Part shown: positions 18,624-28,612 of the stretch, in pieces
How the letters are laid out: each line of letters starts with the position of its first letter
Position numbering within the stretch: position 1 is the stretch's first letter
Source of the DNA: Leifsonia sp. ALI-44-B
Lineage (GTDB): Bacteria; Actinomycetota; Actinomycetes; Actinomycetales; Microbacteriaceae
Direction: 5' to 3'
DNA: 64,000 nucleotides
NCBI RefSeq assembly: GCF_001984125.1
Contig: NZ_MTQL01000006.1
Location: forward strand, 1,054,001 to 1,118,000
Notes under the pieces: model-generated
Seen by the model: only the letters and a program-made list of their open reading frames with translations
Told to the model about the DNA's origin: nothing
Databases searched by the model: none
Program-made: the position numbers and the translations under genes

Positions 18624-19313
18624 ATGACCGGACCACGCATCCTTATCGTCGACGACGAACCCAACATCCGCGACCTCCTCACCACGAGCCTGCGTTTCGC
18701 CGGTTTCGCGGTGCGTGCGGTCGGCAACGGCGCTCAGGCCATCTCGGCCGTTCTCGAAGAAGAGCCCGACCTGATCATCCTCGACGTGATGCTGCCCGAT
18801 ATGAACGGCTTCGGCGTCACCAAGCGTCTGCGCTCCTCGGGCTACACGGCCCCCATCCTCTTCCTCACGGCCAAAGACGACACCGAAGACAAGATCACGG
18901 GTCTCACGGTCGGCGGCGACGACTACGTCACCAAGCCGTTCAGCCTCGACGAGATCGTCGCCCGCATCAAGGCCATCCTGCGCCGCACCATGCACGCCGA
19001 CGAAGACGCGGTCATCCGCGCGGGCGAGCTCACCATGGATCAGGACACGCACGAGGTGCTCGTGGGCGAGACGGCCATCGAGCTGAGCCCCACCGAGTTC
19101 AAGCTGCTGCGCTACCTCATGCTCAACCCCAACCGCGTTCTCAGCAAAGCCCAGATCCTCGACCACGTGTGGGAGTACGATTTCAACGGTGACGCGGGAA
19201 TCGTCGAGAGCTACATCTCCTACCTGCGCCGCAAGCTCGACCAGTTCTCGTCAGAACCCCTCATCCAGACCAAGCGTGGCTTCGGCTACATGTTGAAGAC
19301 CGGTAAGGCCTGA
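18624..19313 (+). CDS. OmpR-family response regulator (TrcR/MprA-like)
   Basis: The 229-residue protein has a receiver domain with acidic pocket VDDEPN, phospho-Asp in LIILDVMLPDM, Thr in FLTAKD and Lys in VTKPF. A winged-helix DNA-binding domain follows (ELSPTEFKLLRYLMLNPNRVLSKAQILDHVW ... RRKLD...RGFGYML). It is cotranscribed with the sensor kinase 10 nt downstream. The 11-bp repeats upstream suggest autoregulation. The signal and regulon are unknown. Confidence 0.93.
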   Translation: MTGPRILIVDDEPNIRDLLTTSLRFAGFAVRAVGNGAQAISAVLEEEPDLIILDVMLPDMNGFGVTKRLRSSGYTAPILFLTAKDDTEDKITGLTVGGDDYVTKPFSLDEIVARIKAILRRTMHADEDAVIRAGELTMDQDTHEVLVGETAIELSPTEFKLLRYLMLNPNRVLSKAQILDHVWEYDFNGDAGIVESYISYLRRKLDQFSSEPLIQTKRGFGYMLKTGKA

Positions 19314-19323
19314 TCCGCACCCA

Positions 19324-21216
19324 ATGAACGATTCCCTCTCCGAGTGGTGGAATTCGATTTCGCTGCGCACCAAGATCACCGGTGTCACCGTCATCGTCCT
19401 CGCCATGGGGTTGCTGCTCGCGGGGGTCGGCACGGTCGCCATTCTGAAGCCGGCGCTCACCAACCAGGTCAACGCCAAGCTGCAGGCTCAGGCGCAGAAC
19501 GAATACATCGCGGGGCTCGTCGACAATAACGTGGTGCTCGACGGGTCGAACTCCGACTTCTATGTCGCGTTCTACGACCCGACGGGTGCCTACGTGGGCA
19601 ACACGTGGCGCAGCAAGCCGTCCAGCACGCTGCCCGTGCCGCCCGCCACGTTCACGCTCGAGCAGGCGGCCGGGCGCGACCTGGTGCCGTTCGAGCTGCA
19701 CAACGCCAACGGAGCGGTCACCTACTCGGCCGTCGCCGCTCCCATCCGTTGGGATGACGGGCGCAGCACGGGTGTGGCCGTCGTGGCCATGTCGATGCGC
19801 GAAACCGACAATGTCGTTGCCACCTACCTCACGATCTTCTTCGGCCTGGGGCTCGGGGTCATCATTCTCGGGGCCGTGCTGACACGTTTGCTCGTGACAT
19901 CCACGTTCCAGCCGTTGCGGGATGTCGAGAGCACCGCCGCCGCCATCGCCAAGGGTGACTTCAGCCAACGCCTCAGCGTCTCGACCCCCAACACCGAGGT
20001 CGGCCGCCTGAACCGTTCACTCAACACCATGTTGAACCGCATCGACCAGGCGTTCTCCGACCGCAGCAAGACCATCAGCCAGATGCGCCGCTTCGTGGGC
20101 GACGCCAGCCACGAACTGCGCACGCCCCTCGTCACCGTGCGGGGCTACGCCGAGCTCTACCGCATGGGCGCCCTGCAGACCCCCGACGACGTCGCCCAGG
20201 CCATGGAGCGCATCGAAAAGGAAGCCATCCGCATGGGTGGCCTCGTCGAGGACCTGCTCGAGCTCGCGCGCCTCGACGAGACGAAACCTCTCCAGCGCAC
20301 GGTCGTTGACCTGACCCCCATCGCCCGCGACGCCGCCATGGATGCTTCGGCCGCCTCGCAAGATCGCACGGTCACCGTGGTCGCCGACAACCCGCCCCAG
20401 ACCGCGCTGCGCGCCACCCCGGCCTCCGCATCGAGCCCTGCTTTGGGTGCCGCTGCGGGCGCACTCGCCTCCGCAGGTTCGGGTGCCGGCACCGACCCCC
20501 GTGCCGCCGAGGCCGCGCGCAATGGCGACGGCACGCCTGACGCCCCGGGGTCTCGCAACACCCCCGCCTCAGATGGCCAGGCACCCGCCACCGCACCCCT
20601 CGTTCGCCGCTCCCGTGCCGACGGCACCGGACAGGCTGCCGCAACAGGGCCCATCGCTTACGCAGGCGCCACGCTCGCGCGCCTCCGGTCCCGTCGTCCT
20701 CGCTCCGGCGCCCCCGGCGTCGGCCGCGACACCGGCGAGCACGACATCATCGACCTGTCCGCCTCCGAGGACCTCGACGGCGTGCGCCCCGAGACCCCCG
20801 CGCTCGTCTACGCCGAAGAGAACAAGATCCGCCAGGTGGTCACCAACCTCATCGGCAACGCCCTGCGCTTCACACCGCCCGGAAGCCCGATCGAGATCGG
20901 TGTCTCGGCCAACCCCGACGCCGGCACCGCGACCATCGCGGTCATCGACCACGGCGAGGGCGTGCCCCCACAGATCCGCGACAAGATCTTCGAGCGCTTC
21001 TGGCGCGCCGACAGCTCCCGCACCCGCGAAACCGGCGGCAGCGGCCTGGGCCTCGCCATCGTGTCCTCGATCATCCGCGCCCACGAGGGCACCGTGACGG
21101 TCGACGAGACGCCCGGCGGCGGAGCCACCTTCCGTGTCACCCTGCCGCTCCTCGACGCCCAGCGCGCCGCCGAGCTCGCGCCGCGCGGCGGGGACGCCTC
21201 CCCCGTCACCCGCTAG
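19324..21216 (+). CDS. Sensor histidine kinase with long insertion in ATPase domain
   Basis: The 630-residue kinase has TM1 (about residues 17-40), an extracytoplasmic sensor region (about 45-165), TM2 (about 170-195), HAMP (FQPLRDVESTAAAIAKGDFSQRL) and a HisKA box GDASHELRTPL with H263. The N-terminal strand of HATPase_c ends near residue 355. About 130 Ala/Pro/Ser/Gly-rich residues (about 360-490) come before ENKIRQVVTNLIGNALRF (N-box), DHGEGVP (G1), FERFWRADSSR (F) and GGSGLGLAIV (G2). All catalytic boxes are intact despite the insertion. It is the partner of the regulator upstream. Confidence 0.92.
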   Translation: MNDSLSEWWNSISLRTKITGVTVIVLAMGLLLAGVGTVAILKPALTNQVNAKLQAQAQNEYIAGLVDNNVVLDGSNSDFYVAFYDPTGAYVGNTWRSKPSSTLPVPPATFTLEQAAGRDLVPFELHNANGAVTYSAVAAPIRWDDGRSTGVAVVAMSMRETDNVVATYLTIFFGLGLGVIILGAVLTRLLVTSTFQPLRDVESTAAAIAKGDFSQRLSVSTPNTEVGRLNRSLNTMLNRIDQAFSDRSKTISQMRRFVGDASHELRTPLVTVRGYAELYRMGALQTPDDVAQAMERIEKEAIRMGGLVEDLLELARLDETKPLQRTVVDLTPIARDAAMDASAASQDRTVTVVADNPPQTALRATPASASSPALGAAAGALASAGSGAGTDPRAAEAARNGDGTPDAPGSRNTPASDGQAPATAPLVRRSRADGTGQAAATGPIAYAGATLARLRSRRPRSGAPGVGRDTGEHDIIDLSASEDLDGVRPETPALVYAEENKIRQVVTNLIGNALRFTPPGSPIEIGVSANPDAGTATIAVIDHGEGVPPQIRDKIFERFWRADSSRTRETGGSGLGLAIVSSIIRAHEGTVTVDETPGGGATFRVTLPLLDAQRAAELAPRGGDASPVTR

Positions 21217-21380
21217 CACGCGGAACGGCCCGGCGCGTTCAAGCCCCTCCCTGCATCCACGCCAAGCCGTGCGACGACGTGCCAACCACGGGCCTGCGAA
21301 CGGAGCCGCGAATCCGCCTCACCCTGACTTCCGTCGGACTCGACGCTCGGGCAGGCGGATTTGGCGCAGCGGTTAAACGA

Positions 21381-21414
21381 CGAGAGGCGCCCTCCCAAAG
21401 GAGGACGCCTCTCG
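21381..21414 (-). terminator. Terminator of groEL
   Basis: Outer 9-bp arms (21381-21389/21406-21414) and inner CCTC/GAGG pairs form one stem, 13 nt after the groEL stop. Confidence 0.8.
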
Positions 21415-21426
21415 TGTGTGCAGGAC

Positions 21427-23070
<1,644 letters not shown>

Positions 23071-23082
23071 TCATGAACGTAT

Positions 23083-23109
23083 TTAGCACTCAGGTTGATC
23101 GAGTGCTAA
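23083..23109. promoter_or_regulatory. CIRCE element (HrcA operator) of groEL
   Basis: TTAGCACTC-N9-GAGTGCTAA is an exact match to the canonical CIRCE inverted repeat. It starts 37 bp upstream of the groEL start codon. HrcA binds this element. Confidence 0.97.
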
Positions 23110-23162
23110 CACGATTCTGGCACTCTCCCCCACCGAGTGCAAGCCGCGTGACCGGGAATGAA

Positions 23163-23193
23163 GAACGCCGCCCGCGGTGTGCGAGCGGCGTTC
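23163..23193 (-). terminator. Terminator of cspA
   Basis: Perfect 9-bp arms (23163-23171/23185-23193), 22 nt downstream of the cspA stop on the minus strand. Confidence 0.75.
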
Positions 23194-23214
23194 TCCGTGA
23201 TCGTTGATGCGGTC

Positions 23215-23418
23215 TCAGGCGAGGCGCACCGACTCCGCCTGCGGGCCCTTTGCCCCGGTGCCGACCTCGAACACGACGGCCTGGCCCTCTTCGAGGACCT
23301 TGTAGCCGGACATGTCGATCGCCGAATAGTGGACGAAGACGTCCTGTCCCTCTCCGTCGACGGTGATGAAGCCGAAACCTTTTTCAGCGTTGAACCATTT
23401 CACGGTCCCGTTCGCCAT
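23215..23418 (-). CDS. cspA: Cold-shock protein CspA family
   Basis: Classical 67-residue Csp: [15 protein letters not shown] (RNP1), DVFVHYSAI (RNP2). It binds single-stranded RNA/DNA and acts as an RNA chaperone in the cytoplasm. It is a single gene with a long AT-richer leader upstream. It is distinct from the longer Csp-like protein at 13998-14381. Confidence 0.96.
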   Translation of the reverse strand: MANGTVKWFNAEKGFGFITVDGEGQDVFVHYSAIDMSGYKVLEEGQAVVFEVGTGAKGPQAESVRLA

Positions 23419-23733
23419 GAGTAACTCCCAGTTGCTGTGTTATTGCCGCACCAACGTTTTGCCTGTGCGGGGTCTACTGCATATGTGAGGATGCAGCCAT
23501 CGTGCGTATCGAGGCCGATCCGAGTGGAGCGTACTGACGGCAAAATGTGTGACCAATTTCAGATAGTAATGAAATGGACAGCCAGGTCAACGGGTAAATG
23601 ACCCGATTTCGCGATTGCGTACAACAATTCAATGAGAATTAAACATCGCCGAAATATGCGGGCAGTTTCGGGGGCCGCACCGGCCCGAATACCGACGGGT
23701 CGAGGCCACCTCGCCCGGTTGCGTTCGGCGGCG
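23419..23733. other. cspA leader / AT-rich intergenic region
   Basis: No gene is seen. The minus-strand side next to cspA (about 23419-23530) would form a long 5' UTR, a known feature of cold-shock genes. Positions 23540-23650 are unusually AT-rich for this chromosome and probably hold the cspA promoter. The remainder is the downstream flank of the LytR_C gene's end (23734), transcribed into this region. Confidence 0.4.
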
Positions 23734-24309
23734 CTAAGGGGCTGTGGTGGTGGGCGTGTAGTCGGCGCCGAGCACGATCGTGATGGTGGTCGCCTCACCC
23801 TCGGCTCCGGCATCCGGTGCCTCGGTTTCGGTCAGCAACTGGATGGTCGCGCCACCGAGCGCTTGCGCGAGCCCGCGGGCCACACCCTCCTGCGCGGCAT
23901 CCCGGTAGTACACGATCGTCGTCTCGACGTCGGTCGAGGTGGAGTTGCTCGGCGTGATGCTCTGCTCCCAGCCTGCGGCGTTGAGCTGCGAGATGGCCGT
24001 CGCGGCGAGACCCGCGGTCTTCGTGCCGTTGAGCACCACGATCTCGGCGTTCGGATCGATGGTGGGCGCGGCGGTCGGAACTTCGCTCGCGGGCGCCGTT
24101 CCCGTGGCGGCGGGCGTATCGGTGAACTGCACACGGTCGCTCAGCACGTTGATGGCCACGGCCCCGATGGCGACGAGCAGAAGTGTGACGACCGCGGCGA
24201 CCACGAACCCGATCCAGCCGCGACGCTTCGCGGGCGCACGGTGCGCCCCCACGCGTTTGAGGTCGCGCGGCGCTTCGTCGAACCGGTCTTTCGGGTAGCT
24301 CTGTCCCAT
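23734..24309 (-). CDS. LytR C-terminal domain membrane protein
   Basis: The 191-residue protein has a basic cytoplasmic N-terminus, one TM helix (IGFVVAAVVTLLLVAIGAVAI) and a Thr/Ala/Pro linker. A LytR_C domain follows (EIVVLNGTKTAGLAATAISQLNAAGW ... TTIVYYRD), ending in Thr/Pro. It is an extracytoplasmic domain of unknown activity often linked to cell-envelope assembly. It probably shares a transcript with the DUF3263 gene upstream (63 nt apart). Confidence 0.85.
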   Translation of the reverse strand: MGQSYPKDRFDEAPRDLKRVGAHRAPAKRRGWIGFVVAAVVTLLLVAIGAVAINVLSDRVQFTDTPAATGTAPASEVPTAAPTIDPNAEIVVLNGTKTAGLAATAISQLNAAGWEQSITPSNSTSTDVETTIVYYRDAAQEGVARGLAQALGGATIQLLTETEAPDAGAEGEATTITIVLGADYTPTTTAP

Positions 24310-24371
24310 GGCTTAGTCGTTGGTCCTCTGGGTCGGGTCAGGGGCGTCGCACCGGGCGACATCCGCTCGTC

Positions 24372-24659
24372 TCATAGGCTGCGCCGGGCACGCGCGTCGC
24401 GGCGGGCGAGGCGTCGGTCGTGCAGGCGGCGGAGTCGGTTGACGAGCAACGGATCGTAGGCGACCGCCAGGGGAGATTCCAGCAGTGCGCCCAGCAATTG
24501 ATAGTAGCGGGCGGGGCTCAGCGAGAAGGTGTTGCGAATGGCCTCGTCTTTCACGGACTGTTCGCGCCACGTGCGATTCTCGAAGTCGAGGATGGCTGCC
24601 GAGAGTTCGTCGAGTCGGTCACCGGTCGTTCGAGCGTCGTTTTGAGCTTGTGTCGACAT
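24372..24659 (-). CDS. DUF3263 protein
   Basis: The 95-residue protein has the DUF3263 core: ILDFENRTWREQSVKDEAIR, then SLSPARYYQLLGALLESPLAVAYDPLLVNRLRR. It is a small, all-helical protein with an HTH-like character and a basic C-terminus, conserved in Actinobacteria. Its function is unknown; DNA binding is a guess. Confidence 0.87.
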   Translation of the reverse strand: MSTQAQNDARTTGDRLDELSAAILDFENRTWREQSVKDEAIRNTFSLSPARYYQLLGALLESPLAVAYDPLLVNRLRRLHDRRLARRDARARRSL

Positions 24660-24744
24660 CAGGCGGGCCTCCTCACGAGCGCCATACTATCCAGCGCCGC
24701 CTGGACGCCCGCTCACCGCCCCCGGCGTTTGTCGAACCCGTCGC

Positions 24745-25962
24745 TCACACGAACCGCAGCCACTGCCCGTGCGGTCCGGCTACCGCCACGGGTTCGCCGT
24801 CGAGCGCAACGATGAAACGGCCCGGTTCGGATGCCGCAGCCTCCGTCCCCTCGATCACCGCCAGTCGTTCGGCCACGGCCGGCAGCACACGCTCCCCCTC
24901 GTTCGAGATCCACCGCACGCCCAGCCGGCGAACCTCGCGGGCGAACTCCTCGCGCCGCGCCGGGGACAGGTAAGCCAGCACGCCCGCGGTGACGACGACC
25001 GGGGTCGTGCCGGCGGGCGCCCGGGCGACCAGCGCAGCGAGATCATCCACGGCGTCTCCGGCGACCAGGAGCGGCGGGTTTCGGCGCACGATCTCGAGCG
25101 CCGCCTCGATCCGCGAGCGCCGTTCGGTTTCTTCGGGCCACAGGAGCGTCAGAAACCAGCGGATGTCCTCGGCATCCCGCACATCGATGGGCGCGAGATC
25201 GATCCCGGCACGCCACGCGATGCGCGGCATCCGACTCGGCAGCGCACACCTCACGCGAACCGCCTGAGCCGAGTCCTGCGCAGCATCACGACCTGCACGG
25301 GCCCCCAGCTCGGAGACGTCCTGCGTGTGCTCGTCCCTTTCGGCCGGGCCAAGCGCCGCCTCGTTCACGCCCGCCGACTCGGTGACCGCCGTCTCCAGCA
25401 CGACCGAGCTGGGCCCCTCTTGCGGGTCGAGACGCCAGACACCGTCATCCGGGTCGAACTCCTGAGCGCTTGGGTCCGCGTCGAGGCTCGGGATGGCGCC
25501 CGCGCGCGTGAAGCGGAAACTGTAGCGGTCGGGGTAGAGACACAGCCCGGCCGACGCCCCCACCTCGATCAGCGCGAGCGGCCCCTCGGCGGCGTCGATC
25601 TGCGCCAAGAGCGCCAGGATGCTCGCGGTGCGCCCGGGTTCATTCGTCTGCGTGGATCGCATGCGCATCTCGCCTGACACCCTCGACCAGTTCGACAGGA
25701 CGAACTCGCGGAAGGCCGCGTAGGACGTGGCTCCGACGTCAGCGTCCACAGGCGACGCCGCCCGCATCCCGTCGGCGGCCCCGCACCAGCGCGCGCACGC
25801 GAACAGCAGGTTCGGCTGGCGCTTCTCGGGCGGCAGCTCGCCCAGCAACGCGAGCACCTCGTCGTCGGCCGCGACTCCCTCCGCCCAGGCGACGTAAAGG
25901 GGCGACCGACCGGCCGCCTCCTGCCGCGCGAAACGCTCGTACCAGGCGCGTGTTCGATCCAT
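24745..25962 (-). CDS. DUF2332 family protein
   Basis: The 405-residue protein matches DUF2332: RTRAWYERFARQEAAGRSPLYVAWAEGVA, QPNLLFACARWCG, IEVGASAGLCLYPDRYSF and a late RWISNEGERVLP block. The G-A-S-A-G-L strand-loop resembles a SAM-binding glycine loop, so a methyltransferase-like fold is possible, but no activity is known. It is divergent from msrB. Confidence 0.85.
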   Translation of the reverse strand: MDRTRAWYERFARQEAAGRSPLYVAWAEGVAADDEVLALLGELPPEKRQPNLLFACARWCGAADGMRAASPVDADVGATSYAAFREFVLSNWSRVSGEMRMRSTQTNEPGRTASILALLAQIDAAEGPLALIEVGASAGLCLYPDRYSFRFTRAGAIPSLDADPSAQEFDPDDGVWRLDPQEGPSSVVLETAVTESAGVNEAALGPAERDEHTQDVSELGARAGRDAAQDSAQAVRVRCALPSRMPRIAWRAGIDLAPIDVRDAEDIRWFLTLLWPEETERRSRIEAALEIVRRNPPLLVAGDAVDDLAALVARAPAGTTPVVVTAGVLAYLSPARREEFAREVRRLGVRWISNEGERVLPAVAERLAVIEGTEAAASEPGRFIVALDGEPVAVAGPHGQWLRFV

Positions 25963-26043
25963 CCCGGCATCATGTCATGCGGGAACAATATTCAGCTCCT
26001 GCCGGTTTAATAGGGTGATCTGTCTATGACCGCAGGAGGCACC

Positions 26044-26445
26044 ATGACTTACGAAGTAAACAAGAGCGACGCCGAGTGGCGCGAGAACCTTCCCGCCGAC
26101 CAGTACGCCGTCCTCCGCGAAGCGGCCACCGAACGCCCGTGGACGGGTGAGCTCCTCGACGAGGCCCGCTCGGGTCTCTACACCTGTGCGGCGTGCGGCA
26201 ACGAGCTCTTCAAGAGCGGAACGAAGTTCGACTCCGGCTGCGGATGGCCCTCGTTCTACGAGTCGGTCGACCCCGAGGCCGTTCAACTCATCGAGGACAA
26301 GAGCCTCGGAATGGTCCGCACCGAGGTGCGCTGCGCCAAGTGCGGTTCGCACCTCGGCCACGTGTTCGACGACGGTTTCGGCACCCCCACGGGCGACCGC
26401 TACTGCATGAACTCCCTCGCCCTCGGCTTCACCCCGAGCGAATAA
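26044..26445 (+). CDS. msrB: Peptide-methionine (R)-S-oxide reductase MsrB
   Basis: MsrB reduces methionine-R-sulfoxide in proteins. The sequence shows two zinc CxxC pairs (CAAC, CAKC), GCGWPSFYE and the catalytic Cys in DRYCMNS. The ATG at 26044 has AGGAGG 4 nt upstream and matches family starts, giving 133 residues; an upstream in-frame ATG at 26026 would overlap that ribosome binding site. The stop TAA abuts the GTG start of the nitroreductase-like gene, so the two form an operon. Confidence 0.95.
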   Translation: MTYEVNKSDAEWRENLPADQYAVLREAATERPWTGELLDEARSGLYTCAACGNELFKSGTKFDSGCGWPSFYESVDPEAVQLIEDKSLGMVRTEVRCAKCGSHLGHVFDDGFGTPTGDRYCMNSLALGFTPSE

Positions 26446-27153
26446 GTGACCGACCTCGTCGAGATCGTCGCGGGTCGGCGCTCCTGGTCCAAAGTGACCT
26501 CGGATGCTCCCACCCACGACGAACTCCTCCCCCTGGTGCAGGCTGCCGGGCGTGTGGCCGACCACTCCTCGCTCCGCCCCTGGCGCCTGATCGAGCTGCG
26601 CGGCGACGCCCGGCTCGAGCTGGCCCGGGCGCTCGGCAAGGCCGAGGGGTCGAGCAAACCGTCCAGCAAACCGCTGAAGGCTCCACTCATCCTCGCCATC
26701 GTCGCGAACGTGAAGAAGAGCAAGGTTCACCCCTGGGAGCAAGAGGCCACGGCCTCGGGCGTCGCCCACATGATGAGCCTGCTTCTGCACGACGCCGGCT
26801 GGGGCGTGTTCTGGCGCACGAGCCACTACACGCGCGCCAAGTCGGTGCGCAAGATGCACAAGTTGGACAAGAACGAAGAGCTGCTCGGATGGCTGTACGT
26901 CGGCGGTCTCCCGGCTAACGCCCGGCCCGGCCGCCGCAAGCTCATCGACCCCGAGCAGTTCCTGCAGCCGCTGCATCCCCACGCTCTGGCGGGTGTGACG
27001 GCCAGCTCGGATGCCGACAGCGAGGACGAGTTCCACCCGGCTCCGGTTGCGGCGACGGGCGAGAAGCCGAAGAAGGCCAAGAAAGACAAGAAGAGCAAGA
27101 AGAGCAAGAAAGACACGACGGGCAAGAACGTCAAGAAGGCCGTGGCGCTCTAG
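26446..27153 (+). CDS. Nitroreductase-family protein with Lys-rich tail
   Basis: Residues 1-180 resemble flavin nitroreductases: RRSWSKVTSDAPTHDELLPLVQAAGRVADHSSLRPWRLIEL, then GVAHMMSLLLHDAGWGVFWRTSHY and LGWLYVGGL. It probably binds FMN and reduces an unidentified substrate with NAD(P)H. The last ~40 residues are a highly basic Lys/Ser tail (KKAKKDKKSKKSKKD) that is not part of the enzyme fold and may bind nucleic acid or membrane. It is translationally coupled to msrB, suggesting a redox-stress unit. Confidence 0.82.
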   Translation: MTDLVEIVAGRRSWSKVTSDAPTHDELLPLVQAAGRVADHSSLRPWRLIELRGDARLELARALGKAEGSSKPSSKPLKAPLILAIVANVKKSKVHPWEQEATASGVAHMMSLLLHDAGWGVFWRTSHYTRAKSVRKMHKLDKNEELLGWLYVGGLPANARPGRRKLIDPEQFLQPLHPHALAGVTASSDADSEDEFHPAPVAATGEKPKKAKKDKKSKKSKKDTTGKNVKKAVAL

Positions 27154-27174
27154 CCCACCGTCCTCAGCTCGCAC

Positions 27175-27209
27175 AAAGAGGGGCGCTCCATCACGGAGCG
27201 CCCCTCTTT
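27175..27209. terminator. Bidirectional terminator
   Basis: Perfect 15-bp arms (27175-27189/27195-27209) with a 5-nt loop, flanked by AAA/TTT. It sits between the convergent nitroreductase-like and DMT transporter genes. Confidence 0.9.
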
Positions 27210-27215
27210 GCGCTG

Positions 27216-28271
27216 CTAGCGGGTGCGGCGCTTCCAGCGTGCGCTCGCGATGACGACCGCGCAGAGCGCGAGCGCCGTCGAGCCGAAGGTCGCGAAGCCG
27301 AGGTGCGTGGCATCGCTCGGGAAGATCACGTCGATGGCGATCGCGGCGAGCAGCTGCCCGGCCACCGAGGCGAGCCCCAACACGAGCACACCGGTGTGCT
27401 GGACGAGCCAGGCGAGGGTTCCGATGAAGACGCAGCCGATCGCGCCGCCGGTGTAAAGCCACCACTCGGTGGGCAGCGACGTGGGCCAGCCGACGAACGA
27501 CGAGTGGATGAGCATGGCGACGACGAGTGCCGCTGTGCCGACGACGAAGTTGCCGAACGTGGCCGCGAGCGTGCTCTGCGCCGCAACCTTGACGCGGCCG
27601 TTGACGGCCTGCTGCCAGCTGAGGCCCAGACCGGCGATGAGCGGAAGGATGAGCACCCAGACGGGCACGGGGCCGCCGAGCTGACCCGACACCGACCAGC
27701 CGACCGCGATCAGGGCGAGGATGGCTCCCGCGGCGCGCGGCACCGTGATACGCACGACCCCCGTCGGTCCGAAACCGGCGCGGTCGAGCAGGAGCCCGCT
27801 GACCGTCTGCCCGGCGATGACGGCGACGCTGAAGAGAGCGACACCTACGAGCGCGGCCGTGAGGCCCTGTGAGAGCACGAGCAAGGCGCCCGCGAGTCCG
27901 CCGAGCACGGTCCACCAGGGCATCGTGCCACTGCGCAGCATGCCCCAGACACGCGCGACACCGGTGCGACCCGATCGCATGATCAGCAGACAGATCAGCA
28001 AGATGACGAGACCGCTGCCGAACGAGATCGACGCCGCCACGAATCCGTCGCCCGCTCGCGCCGACAGCTCGCCGTTGATGCGGGCCTGGGCCGCGATACC
28101 GCCACCGACGACAACGGCGATGAGGATGGCCAGCCCGGCCGGTAAAGGCTTCTTGGCGGCCGGAGCTTCACCGACGGCGGTCACAGCTGCGGGACCTGTG
28201 GCGGAAGTCGCGGCGGAGTCCGAGGCGGACCTGTCAGCGTTCCCTGCGGCGGCGGAATTGATGTCTGTCAT
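27216..28271 (-). CDS. DMT-superfamily transporter (DUF606/YdcZ type)
   Basis: From the ATG at 28271 the protein has 351 residues with an Ala/Ser-rich cytoplasmic N-terminus and about ten TM helices in two similar halves. Each half begins with a motif like GGIAAQARINGELSAR / GLSWQQAVNGRVKVAAQ. This is the DUF606 arrangement of drug/metabolite transporters. The substrate is unknown. AAGGGA lies 9 nt before the start; the longer upstream frame runs through the tRNA-Thr terminator and is not used. Confidence 0.87.
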   Translation of the reverse strand: MTDINSAAAGNADRSASDSAATSATGPAAVTAVGEAPAAKKPLPAGLAILIAVVVGGGIAAQARINGELSARAGDGFVAASISFGSGLVILLICLLIMRSGRTGVARVWGMLRSGTMPWWTVLGGLAGALLVLSQGLTAALVGVALFSVAVIAGQTVSGLLLDRAGFGPTGVVRITVPRAAGAILALIAVGWSVSGQLGGPVPVWVLILPLIAGLGLSWQQAVNGRVKVAAQSTLAATFGNFVVGTAALVVAMLIHSSFVGWPTSLPTEWWLYTGGAIGCVFIGTLAWLVQHTGVLVLGLASVAGQLLAAIAIDVIFPSDATHLGFATFGSTALALCAVVIASARWKRRTR

Positions 28272-28410
28272 TCGTATCTGTCCCTTGCATCTCGTTCGTG
28301 CCGAGCGCGAGCGCACCGGCATCCGAGGACAACCGCGCACCCCTCCGAATAATGCCCGCGGCCCTGCACATGCCGGGCCCCGCACAAGCCAGACCCCACA
28401 CATGCAAAGA

Positions 28411-28435
28411 CCCGCCGGTCACGTGGACCGGCGGG
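28411..28435 (-). terminator. Terminator of tRNA-Thr
   Basis: Perfect 10-bp GC-rich arms (28411-28420/28426-28435), loop ACGTG, about 25 nt beyond the tRNA 3' end. Confidence 0.75.
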
Positions 28436-28460
28436 TGCCTGCATTCTGTTGCTACATCTG

Positions 28461-28534
28461 AGCTGCCTGTCAGATTCGAACTGACGACCTGCTGTTTACA
28501 AGACAGCTGCGCTACCAGACTGCGCCAAGGCAGC
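28461..28534 (-). tRNA. tRNA-Thr(TGT)
   Basis: A 74-nt cloverleaf: acceptor GCTGCCT/AGGCAGC (perfect), D-stem GCGC/GCGC, anticodon stem GCTGT/ACAGC with loop CTTGTAA (anticodon TGT), T-stem GTCAG/CTGAC, discriminator T, no encoded CCA. Confidence 0.96.
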
Positions 28535-28612
28535 AGCTTTGAAGCATCCCAACCTTATCGGATGGGGGCCGACCAGACCACTCGGTCGCCCGGGCGGTCT
28601 GGTCGAAAGGCC

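Noticed and set aside
21217..21426. Additional tRNA or small gene between the kinase and groEL
   Set aside because: A GCGCAGCGGTTAAA string looks tRNA-like but no cloverleaf closes; only the groEL terminator is supported.
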